From the NCBI GenBank assembly GCA_947481575.1, contig CANKGV010000022.1, positions 1 to 40,619 on the forward strand: DNA of 40,619 nt, written 5' to 3'. Source of the stretch: Alphaproteobacteria bacterium. Its GTDB lineage: Bacteria; Pseudomonadota; Alphaproteobacteria; UBA2966; CAIVPW01. The notes beneath the pieces are model-generated. The model was not told the DNA's origin and searched no databases. It saw only the letters and a program-made list of their open reading frames with translations. The first letter of the stretch is position 1. Each line of letters begins with the position of its first letter. The position numbers and the translations under genes are program-made. This document shows, one piece after another, positions 34,758-40,619 of the stretch.

Positions 34758-36044
34758 CTACTTCTTGCACTTGGTCTGCGCGGCTAAATCGCCCAACTGG
34801 TCGAGGCGCTCTACGAGTTCGGTGCCGGGGAGGTAAATGGCCGGCAACTCACCGACCAAGTTCCCGTATTCCATCAGCGTTGCCGCCTTGGGATTGATCT
34901 TGTCGAGGAACAGCGACTGGCGCATCTGCCGGTCCCACGGCCGGAACGAAGAGCCCAGGCCCTTGTACAGGTCGAAGATGCTCGCCGGGTTCGTCATGTA
35001 GCCCATGACTTTGGCGGGCTTGTCGGACTCAGAAAAGAACGCTGCCTCGTACAAAATCTTGATGCCGGTGAACACCGACCAAGCCGACTCTCCCATCGGC
35101 TCGTCCCAGCGCACCAGAAAGCGCGCGTTGTATTCACGGGCGCCGTAGGCGTCGAGGCTCGGCTCCCAGGCGGTGGCACGGTAAGCGGCACCCAGGGTCG
35201 GAGCGGCCTTTGCGGCTGCAGCAAAGAACACCCGCGTTTGGGCTTCGGGATACGGGAAGCCGGTCACGTTGAGGGAGATACCAGCGGCGTCCAATTCGCT
35301 CATGGTGCGCAGTTGGTCCTTGGCACTCACAAGCATCACAACGACATCGGCACCCGACTTCTTGATCGCCGCCACCAGGGCGGCACCCCCGCTGGCCCCC
35401 GGCTTCAGAACCGTCCTGCCGGCCTCGCGCGCCCCGAAATGCCGGTTGGCCATCGACCACTTCACCCGGTCGTACTGCGCTTTGCTCTCGGGCGTGTCTT
35501 CTTGGATGAAGTACCACTTGCGGAAGTTGGAACGGACGTACCAACCCACCATGGCATCCAGATACATCGCTGCACTGGGTTGGAGGTGGAATGTCGTAGT
35601 TCCGCACAGCGCGTTGCGCAAAGAGTCCGCCGACGAGCCGACATTCATGTAGGGAATGCCCTTGGCCTTGGCCCAGGCGCTCAGCGCCGCCGACTCTGTG
35701 AGGCTGAACCCGCCAACGATCGCATAAGCACCTTCTTGGGTGACCAACCGCTCGGCAGCGGCAACGACATCAGCCCCCTCGGCGGTGGCGGAAACGACCG
35801 AGAAATCGATTCCCAGCATCTCCGCCGTTATTCCAAGCTCTTCGTTCGCCTGCACGACCCCCTGCTTGGCCGAATGGGCAACCGCATCGCCGAGGACGGC
35901 GTCCGGGGTACCTTTTTCGGGTGGGAGGATCACGCCGACATGAATTGGATGGTCAAACTGGGCCTGGGCCCCCGCAGGCACGGCAAGGAACCCCACCCCC
36001 GCCACGACGGCGACCGCCGACAGGCACTGCAAAAGCTTGTTCAC
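34758..36044 (-). CDS. LivK-like binding protein of the PQQ-alcohol-dehydrogenase ABC system, copy 2
   Basis: The product has 428 residues from the GTG at 36042-36044, which follows GGGGAGA. It has a Sec signal peptide (KLLQCLSAVAVVAGVGFLAV, cleavage near AGAQAQ) and a type I periplasmic-binding fold. It shares NVGSSADSLRN, QPSAAMYLDAMVGWY and SFRPWDRQMRQSLFL with copy 1 at 29337-30653, but has an ordinary Sec signal in place of the twin-arginine-like one. It ends in a Lys/Cys tail (TKCKK). It lies upstream of the ABC operon in the same direction, 211 bases away. A longer frame to 36140 includes non-coding residues. Its ligand is unknown. Confidence 0.87.
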   Translation of the reverse strand: MNKLLQCLSAVAVVAGVGFLAVPAGAQAQFDHPIHVGVILPPEKGTPDAVLGDAVAHSAKQGVVQANEELGITAEMLGIDFSVVSATAEGADVVAAAERLVTQEGAYAIVGGFSLTESAALSAWAKAKGIPYMNVGSSADSLRNALCGTTTFHLQPSAAMYLDAMVGWYVRSNFRKWYFIQEDTPESKAQYDRVKWSMANRHFGAREAGRTVLKPGASGGAALVAAIKKSGADVVVMLVSAKDQLRTMSELDAAGISLNVTGFPYPEAQTRVFFAAAAKAAPTLGAAYRATAWEPSLDAYGAREYNARFLVRWDEPMGESAWSVFTGIKILYEAAFFSESDKPAKVMGYMTNPASIFDLYKGLGSSFRPWDRQMRQSLFLDKINPKAATLMEYGNLVGELPAIYLPGTELVERLDQLGDLAAQTKCKK

Positions 36045-36251
36045 GACGATCTCCCCTGCCAAACCGGACCCCTGCTCCCACAAGGGTCCTGAAGCCAGCG
36101 GGGGATAATGGCCCCACCACCACGGGCCACACAAGTTCACTCCCTCGCGACCGGTCCGTCATCCCCCATCTGCGCCTCGCGCGCGCCTTCGGTTGTAGGT
36201 ATTCTCTGGAATGGGGGTGGGTGCCGCGCAAATGCGGCCCCAGGGTGCGCG
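36045..36251. promoter_or_regulatory. Divergent intergenic region
   Basis: The 207 bases between the binding-protein gene (minus) and the thioredoxin-fold gene (plus) must hold two promoters. I see an inverted repeat GGACCC-N12-GGGTCC (36066-36089) close to the binding-protein start, but no convincing -35/-10 pair in either direction. Confidence 0.3.
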
Positions 36252-36878
36252 ATGGAAAAGAGCCGACAGTCGTTGCTGATGGGCGTTGGCATCGTCGTTG
36301 CGACGGTCGCCGTGATCGTTGGCGCCATCTTTGTTTCCCACCAACAAGGCTTCCCGACGGCTCAACTCGCTGGACAGCAGGCGGGCGCCGAGCCCGATCT
36401 GTTGCCGATGCCCACGTTGGGCGACGACGGCATGTGGATTGAAGCGTGGGAGCACCCGAGCAGCGGCGATCTGGCCCGCGATGCCCAATTGGCGGCGGCC
36501 GAGGGAAAGCTCTTGGCGGTGTTCTGGGAACGCGCGGGCTGTCCCTACTGCCTGCAGCTCCACACGCACGACTTCCGCCTGTTGAGCCTCTACAAGTACG
36601 TTTCGCAACGGTTCTACGTGGTGCGCTTGGATTTTTACGGCACCAAGCCAATTCGGGACATCGACGGAGTGTCCGCCGGCGAACACGAACTTGCCTTGCG
36701 GCATCGCGTACAGGGCACCCCGACTATGGAGTTCCGCACGGCGGACGGCAAAGAGGTCTTGCGGATCCCCGGCTACGTCGAACCCCGCGTGATGGAGTCG
36801 GCGTTCGAATTCGCCTACACCGGCGCATATCGCCAGACCAAGATCAATGACTGGCTCCGCGAACGCGATCTGCTGTAG
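36252..36878 (+). CDS. Membrane-anchored thioredoxin-fold protein (SoxW-like)
   Basis: The protein has 208 residues. A single N-terminal membrane anchor (about 8-28) leads to a periplasmic thioredoxin domain with active site CPYC (97-100) and the cis-proline region GTPT (155-158). SoxW/thioredoxin-like proteins of this length reduce or exchange disulfides in the periplasm. The dehydrogenase here has a vicinal disulfide and the haem cytochrome needs reduced cysteines, so a role in maturing one of them is possible. The ATG at 36252 is chosen because the upstream in-frame residues are unlike protein. It precedes the NosR-like gene by 217 bases on the same strand. Confidence 0.82.
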   Translation: MEKSRQSLLMGVGIVVATVAVIVGAIFVSHQQGFPTAQLAGQQAGAEPDLLPMPTLGDDGMWIEAWEHPSSGDLARDAQLAAAEGKLLAVFWERAGCPYCLQLHTHDFRLLSLYKYVSQRFYVVRLDFYGTKPIRDIDGVSAGEHELALRHRVQGTPTMEFRTADGKEVLRIPGYVEPRVMESAFEFAYTGAYRQTKINDWLRERDLL

Positions 36879-36901
36879 GGGTCGAGTGCCGCGCTATGCA
36901 G

Positions 36902-37042
36902 TCAGCCAACGCCCATGAATGCCCGGCGCACCATCGCTTCGCTGCTGGCGCGGTGGCAGGTTGGGCATGTGATGCGCTGGCGACGCTCGTTCAGTCGGTG
37001 TACTAGGGCAAGCGAATGACCATGGAGAACTGCATCCAGCAT
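36902..37042 (-). CDS. Candidate small ORF with a CPTCH motif
   Basis: A 46-residue minus-strand frame (ATG 37040-37042, TGA 36902-36904) contains RITCPTCHRASSEAMVRRAF. The second two-thirds has the G/C-rich third positions of real genes here; the first third does not. It could be a small zinc-ribbon or haem-binding peptide, a gene remnant, or chance. There is no Shine-Dalgarno site. Otherwise the 217-base gap (36879-37095) holds only short plus-strand frames of no clear merit. Confidence 0.2.
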   Translation of the reverse strand: MLDAVLHGHSLALVHRLNERRQRITCPTCHRASSEAMVRRAFMGVG

Positions 37043-37095
37043 TTGGGCCCGACTTCGCGGGCCTGCGACCTGTTCCGCTCAAATCCTGTAGGCCG

Positions 37096-39342
37096 ATGAC
37101 AAAACAACCGATTGCCCGCCTGTCGCACTCGCTGCGGAATGCCCTTCGGGGCTTCCTGCTCGGTTCTACCGGGGTCGCCTTGAGCGCCTTGCTCGCCGCT
37201 GCACCCGCGATGGCGCAGCAGGCCCAGCCCGCCACCGTTCCGGCAGCGGCCGCGACCGCAGCAGCCAAGGCGCCCGCCGCCCCGGATACCCTGACACCGC
37301 GGCTTACACCGGCGCTGATCCAGCAGTTGTTCCCGGGCGCCGAAAAAACGGTTCCCGCACCGGGACGCCCGCCGGCCCTGCAGGTCCTGATCGGCGGCGA
37401 AGTGAAGGGCTACATCTTTTCGACGCTGGACGTAGTCAATGCGACCGGGTTTGCCGGTAAGCCGTTCGACTTCATCGCCGGCATGTCCCTCGACGGCACC
37501 ATCACCGGCGTCAATCTGCTGCATCACTCGGAAACGATCATCGGCCGCGGCGTACCGCAGGAGAAGTTGGACCAGTTCATCGCGGGGTTTGCCGGCGCAA
37601 CGTTGCAGCGCTGGGGCGGGATCAACCCCGACCTGCTGCAGGGCGCCAGCACGAGTGGCCGTGCGTTGAAGGCTGGTATGCAGAGTGCCGCGCAACGCGT
37701 GTTCGTCGCCCACATCAAGGGCGAGGACGCGGTCGTCGTCACCGAGCCCACGCTGGACCGCAAGGGCTATACCCATTTCACGGCGGACGAGCTCCTTGCC
37801 AAGGGCTCCATCGCGATGGTGAACATGACGGTGCGCGAATCCCTCGCACTGTTCGAAAAGAAATTCGGCACCGGGGCAAAGCCGAGCGATCTGAACAATC
37901 AAGCGCTGCAGCAGCCGGATGCGACGTTCATCAAGTTCACGCTCGCCTTGGTGTCGCCCGCCTCGATCGGCCAGAACATGTTTGGCGACACGCGGTTCAA
38001 GGACATCGTCGCCCGCGAAGCGACCACCGGCCTCAGCGTGTGGATGGGCGACAAAGGCTACTTCTCATTCATGAGCAACAGCGTCTTCAGCAAGGCCGCT
38101 GAGTACACCTACGACCAAGTGAAGATTGTCCAAGATGGCAAAGAAATCCGTCTCCACCGCGACGACGCAATCCGCCTCTTGGTGGCCACCGCGTTCGGCG
38201 GCGAGGTCATTCCGTCGCGCGAAAGCAATATCTTCTTGATCCCGGCCACGGCCGGGCTGGATCCGCTGCGGCCGTGGCAAGCGGTGCTCACCATCCCGGG
38301 CACGAACGCGGCAGGCGCAGCGGTAACCTTGGACGTACCGGTGGCCTACAACCTGCCGGACGTTCACAAGCTCTTGCCGCCGCCGGTACAGCGCCCGCTG
38401 TGGGAAGAGGTTTGGGAACACAAGCGCCCGGCCATTGGAATCCTGCTCGGCCTGCTCACGGTTGTTACGTTGGTATTCGTGCTGCAGGACGTGCTGATGC
38501 GAAGCCGCATGGCCTACAACATCGTTCGCGTCGGCGTGCTGGCGTTCACGCTCGGCTGGCTTGGCTGGTGGGAGGGCGCTCAATACTCGATCGTCAATAT
38601 CCTGTCCTACGTCATGGCACCGGGTACCGGCACCGGCCTGCAGACGTTCCTGCTCGATCCGCTGATCTTCATCCTCGGCATCTACATTGCGATCAGTCTG
38701 TTCGTGCTCGGCCGCGGCGTGTTCTGCGGCTGGCTGTGCCCCTTCGGTGCGCTCCAGGAACTCACCAACAAGCTTGCCGTGCTCTTGCACGTTCCGCAGT
38801 TCAAGATCCCGCGCGGCTTGCAGGAGCGCCTCTGGGTTGTGAAGTACATCATGGCCATTGGCATCATCGGCGTCGGGTTCTACTCGATCGACATGGCCAA
38901 CAACCTCGACGAGGTGGAGCCGTTCAAGACCGCCATCAGCGTGAAGTTTGTGCGCGAGTGGCCGTTCGTTCTGTACGCCGTGGCCCTGTTGGGTACGGGT
39001 CTGTTCGTCGAGCGGTTCTACTGCCGCTTCCTGTGCCCGCTGGGCGGCGCACTGGCGGTGTTCGGCCGCATCCACATGTTCAACTGGCTGAAGCGCAAGC
39101 CGCAGTGCGGCACGCAGTGCCGCATCTGCGAGGCGGACTGCCCCGTCGGCGCCATCGAACCCACGGGTCAGATCAACCTGAACGAATGCCTGCAGTGCTT
39201 GGACTGTCAGGTCGACTACTACGACAGCAACAAGTGCCCGCCGCTAATCGCGCGCAAGAAGCGCAAGGAAATGCGCGGGGACGCCGGTATCGGCGGGGAA
39301 GCGGGTCTGGCGGGGCAACTGGCGAGCGTCCAGCCGCAGTAG
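37096..39342 (+). CDS. NosR-like membrane flavin/iron-sulfur electron-transfer protein
   Basis: The protein has 748 residues. A signal peptide (cleavage near AMAQQ, 38-42) leads to a periplasmic FMN-binding domain. The flavinylation site, normally D-x-x-S-G-A-T, reads DLLQGAS (179-185), so Ser185 would carry the FMN. A periplasmic middle part follows, then several membrane helices from about 447 on. Cytoplasmic polyferredoxin motifs come next: CGWLCP (C544, C548), CRFLCP (C643, C647), and two 4Fe-4S clusters with C671/C675/C678/C682 and C698/C701/C704/C716. The order matches NosR/RnfG-NapH-type proteins, which pass electrons across the inner membrane to a periplasmic acceptor. No nos genes are near, so the partner is probably part of the PQQ system, but this is inference. 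Confidence 0.9.
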   Translation: MTKQPIARLSHSLRNALRGFLLGSTGVALSALLAAAPAMAQQAQPATVPAAAATAAAKAPAAPDTLTPRLTPALIQQLFPGAEKTVPAPGRPPALQVLIGGEVKGYIFSTLDVVNATGFAGKPFDFIAGMSLDGTITGVNLLHHSETIIGRGVPQEKLDQFIAGFAGATLQRWGGINPDLLQGASTSGRALKAGMQSAAQRVFVAHIKGEDAVVVTEPTLDRKGYTHFTADELLAKGSIAMVNMTVRESLALFEKKFGTGAKPSDLNNQALQQPDATFIKFTLALVSPASIGQNMFGDTRFKDIVAREATTGLSVWMGDKGYFSFMSNSVFSKAAEYTYDQVKIVQDGKEIRLHRDDAIRLLVATAFGGEVIPSRESNIFLIPATAGLDPLRPWQAVLTIPGTNAAGAAVTLDVPVAYNLPDVHKLLPPPVQRPLWEEVWEHKRPAIGILLGLLTVVTLVFVLQDVLMRSRMAYNIVRVGVLAFTLGWLGWWEGAQYSIVNILSYVMAPGTGTGLQTFLLDPLIFILGIYIAISLFVLGRGVFCGWLCPFGALQELTNKLAVLLHVPQFKIPRGLQERLWVVKYIMAIGIIGVGFYSIDMANNLDEVEPFKTAISVKFVREWPFVLYAVALLGTGLFVERFYCRFLCPLGGALAVFGRIHMFNWLKRKPQCGTQCRICEADCPVGAIEPTGQINLNECLQCLDCQVDYYDSNKCPPLIARKKRKEMRGDAGIGGEAGLAGQLASVQPQ

Positions 39343-39356
39343 GGTGGGTGGAGCGG

Positions 39357-39379
39357 CGGCCTGCAGCTACTGCAGGCCG
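39357..39379. terminator. 10-bp hairpin spanning the stop codon of the Sel1 gene
   Basis: CGGCCTGCAG (39357-39366) pairs with CTGCAGGCCG (39370-39379); the three-base loop CTA is the Sel1 stop codon on the minus strand. It lies 15 bases after the NosR-like stop and could act for both convergent genes. No U-run is seen. Confidence 0.45.
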
Positions 39380-39900
39380 AGGAGCACGTCGCCGATCTGG
39401 TAGCCCTGGTCTTCCGCGGTCTTATACAGCTGGATCGCCATTGCCTTGTCCTTCGGCACGCCCAGGCCCTCCTGGTACAGATAGCCCAGCATGAACTGAG
39501 CTTCTGGGTGGCCGGCGTCTGCCGCCTTCCGGTACCAGCGCCCGGCCTGAAAAAAGTCCTTGGTCACGCCCTTGCCGAGGAAATAGATGTCGCCCATCGT
39601 CTTTTCGGCGGTGTGATGCCCGGTCGCGGCAGCCTTGCTGAACCAGTTCGCCGCCGCAGCGTCGTCAGGCTTATCGCCCACTAACCCGTCACCAAAGATC
39701 ACGCCGACCTGGTATTGGGCGCGAGCGTCGCCTTGTTCGGCCAAGGGCTTCAGGAGTGTAAGGGCGGTGGCGTAGTCCTCGCCCATATAGGCCCGCATAC
39801 CGTCCTCGTAGGGTCCAGCCAGAGCCGGACTACCGAACACGATCACGCCGAACAACACCGCGCCGAGTAAGGGGCGCCGCGTCCAGTGCGTTGCAGTCAT
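39367..39900 (-). CDS. Exported Sel1-repeat (TPR-like) protein
   Basis: The protein has 177 residues. It has a signal peptide (about 1-28, cleavage near ALAG) and three to four Sel1-like repeats. Examples are ARAQYQVGVIFGDG, AEKTMGDIYFLGKGV and AQFMLGYLYQEGLGVPKD, each two helices forming a right-handed solenoid. Such proteins act as periplasmic scaffolds for protein complexes; the partner is not clear. It follows ccoS on the same strand but with a hairpin and 123 bases between, so cotranscription is uncertain. Confidence 0.88.
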   Translation of the reverse strand: MTATHWTRRPLLGAVLFGVIVFGSPALAGPYEDGMRAYMGEDYATALTLLKPLAEQGDARAQYQVGVIFGDGLVGDKPDDAAAANWFSKAAATGHHTAEKTMGDIYFLGKGVTKDFFQAGRWYRKAADAGHPEAQFMLGYLYQEGLGVPKDKAMAIQLYKTAEDQGYQIGDVLLGLQ

Positions 39901-39978
39901 GGGCAGGCCCTTGTCATTTGTTGGCGCGGCACGCGTTCGTTCCGCAACGTCCCCGCAGCGGATTTCACAATGGAACCT

Positions 39979-39996
39979 ACACCTTACGCAAGGTGT
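39979..39996. terminator. Small hairpin between ccoS and the Sel1 gene
   Basis: ACACCTT (39979-39985) pairs exactly with AAGGTGT (39990-39996) around ACGC. Read on the minus strand it lies 28 bases after the ccoS stop and may end the cco transcript. The U-run is poor, so this is a weak call. Confidence 0.4.
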
Positions 39997-40023
39997 GCCT
40001 GCGAATGCTGGGAATTGCGCCGT

Positions 40024-40209
40024 CTATTGGTCCGATGATCGGGGAACGCGCCGCGTTCGGATCGGTGCCTTGTCCTGTTCAAACAGGATTCTCTCGGCCG
40101 CCCCATCCATATCGTCGTACTGGCCGTTCTTGAGCGACCACAAGAACGCGGCCAGTCCCAGTGCCCCAAGGCCGAGCGAAATCGGAATGAGATAGGCGAA
40201 GCTGGTCAC
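40024..40209 (-). CDS. ccoS: Cytochrome oxidase maturation protein CcoS, cbb3 type
   Basis: The protein has 61 residues with one N-terminal membrane helix ([20 protein letters not shown]) followed by the CcoS signature [22 protein letters not shown]. CcoS is needed to assemble the cbb3-type haem-copper oxidase, the terminal oxidase used at low oxygen. The start is GTG at 40207-40209, sharing bases with the ccoI stop (GTGA), the arrangement seen in many ccoGHIS operons. A longer frame to 40500 runs antisense through ccoI and the insertion element and is not real. With the ccoI promoter side removed by the insertion element, its expression may depend on a promoter in that element. Confidence 0.92.
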   Translation of the reverse strand: MTSFAYLIPISLGLGALGLAAFLWSLKNGQYDDMDGAAERILFEQDKAPIRTRRVPRSSDQ

Positions 40210-40472
40210 GCAGCGGAACGCAGAGAGAGCGGCGCGGGGCCGGGGCCCCCAACCGAGGCCTGCATGGCCCCGCGGGACGGTGCGCGCCGCTTGAGACGCA
40301 GCGCATTCGCGACAACGACGAGCGACGACATCGACATCGAGATCGCGGCGACCAACGGTGTCACGTGGCCGAGGATCGCAACCGGAACGGCGACCGCGTT
40401 GTACGCCACGGCAAGCGCAAGGTTCTGGCGCACCAATACGGCGGCATTCCGCGCAACGGCGACGGCCTGAGG
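40206..40472 (-). pseudogene. ccoI: 3' remnant of ccoI (copper P-type ATPase), cut by an IS21-family element
   Basis: Only the last 88 codons remain. They encode the C-terminal membrane segment of the P1B copper ATPase Cco[21 protein letters not shown], then [20 protein letters not shown] and a VVANALRL ending, with a longer-than-usual tail ([13 protein letters not shown] onward). CcoI supplies copper to cbb3 oxidase. Homology stops at 40472, where the insertion-element end begins. The rest of the gene should lie beyond the element, outside the window. If the insertion is real, this copy cannot make a full transporter. Confidence 0.85.
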
Positions 40473-40477
40473 TGTAA

Positions 40478-40541
40478 GCGCCGGAGCAAAAATCCCTCAC
40501 TGAAGCGGCCGGGTATTCCGGTTGCGCCGGAGTAAAAGTCC
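40478..40541 (+). repeat. IS21 multiple terminal repeats
   Basis: GCGCCGGAGCAAAAATCC (40478-40495) recurs as GCGCCGGAGTAAAAGTCC (40524-40541) with two mismatches. In IS21 elements such direct repeats near each end are the transposase binding sites. Confidence 0.75.
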
Positions 40542-40580
40542 GGCAGCAGATAGCCCTTTGCGGTTGGCAGAGGGTGGGGG

Positions 40581-40619
40581 ATGAAGGGCGTGGAGTTGTA
40601 TGGACGGGTTCGCTATGCG
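40581..40619 (+). CDS. istA: IstA transposase of IS21 family (5' end only)
   Basis: The first 13 codons read MKGVELYGRVRYA, the usual start of the IstA transposase of this IS21 subgroup, before the window ends. A GGGTGGGGG stretch right before the ATG is the ribosome site. IstA is a DDE recombinase that needs the IstB ATPase helper. Confidence 0.8.
   Translation, partial: MKGVELYGRVRYA

Larger units (their letters stand above)
40473..40619 (+). mobile_element. Left end of an IS21-family insertion sequence (partial)
   Basis: The element probably starts at TGTAAGCGCCGG (40473), where the ccoI homology ends. Two copies of a near-identical 18-base repeat at 40478-40495 and 40524-40541 (16 of 18 matching) are the multiple terminal repeats typical of IS21 ends. 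Its transposase gene istA begins at 40581. The other end and istB lie outside the window, so target duplication cannot be checked. Confidence 0.85.

Noticed and set aside
40024-40500. 158-residue frame covering ccoS and beyond
   Set aside because: Its first 97 codons are antisense to the insertion element end or out of frame in ccoI. Only the last 61 residues match CcoS, from a GTG overlapping the ccoI stop.
1-40619. tRNA, rRNA or CRISPR array
   Set aside because: I saw no cloverleaf-like gene, no rRNA segment and no regularly spaced repeats on either strand. A covariance-model search was not possible here.

Overview
The window is GC-rich DNA from an aerobic proteobacterium that oxidises alcohols in the periplasm with a PQQ enzyme. 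The evidence is a PQQ/lanthanide-type alcohol dehydrogenase with its own cytochrome c and XoxJ-like partner, a PQQ-alcohol-associated ABC cluster, CcoS/CcoI for cbb3 oxidase assembly, and a fused transaldolase-glucose-6-phosphate isomerase with a short 6-phosphogluconate dehydrogenase. An alphaproteobacterium seems most likely to me, but no rRNA or tRNA marker is present, so this is inference.

Layout. (1) 1-7000: a gene tail, a small secreted protein, an MFS permease, then two closely related DHA2 drug exporters flanking a MarR repressor, ending in a cold-shock gene read from the other strand. (2) 7200-17480: a secreted orphan, a cupin, glycogen synthesis genes glgC (with an apparent one-base frameshift in a G5 run) and glgA, then facing them tal-pgi, gnd, zwf and pgl on the minus strand. 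(3) 17620-25530: a tight minus-strand operon encoding a membrane protein, a 1455-residue protein with two von Willebrand A domains, a MoxR ATPase and a DUF58 protein. (4) 25860-30650: plus-strand cytochrome c, PQQ dehydrogenase, XoxJ-like protein and a LivK-like binding protein. (5) 30690-36040: minus-strand second LivK-like protein, beta-propeller, an unrecognised 363-residue exported protein, ABC ATPase and ABC-2 permease. (6) 36250-39340: membrane-anchored thioredoxin-fold protein and a NosR-like flavin/iron-sulfur membrane protein. (7) 39360-40619: a Sel1-repeat protein, ccoS, and a 3' remnant of ccoI cut by the end of an IS21-family element whose istA starts at the window edge.

How it may work together. 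The dehydrogenase (residues E198, N282, D339 and the extra D341 expected of lanthanide enzymes) would pass electrons to the cytochrome c and on to an oxidase such as cbb3. The XoxJ-like protein, the two LivK-like proteins, the beta-propeller and the ABC-2 exporter form the accessory set known beside such dehydrogenases, whose transported substrate is unresolved. The MoxR/DUF58/VWA operon diverges from the dehydrogenase operon and resembles, in domain content, the MxaR/S/C/L accessory set of methanol dehydrogenase. The sugar-phosphate operon supplies NAD(P)H and interconverts hexose and pentose phosphates, with glycogen as carbon store.

The most interesting parts are the dense alcohol-oxidation region at 17.6-39.3 kb (divergent lanthanide-type enzyme with an insertion near the active site, binding proteins paired with an exporter, fused double-VWA protein, NosR-like protein), the glgC frameshift, and the IS21 insertion that removes most of ccoI.
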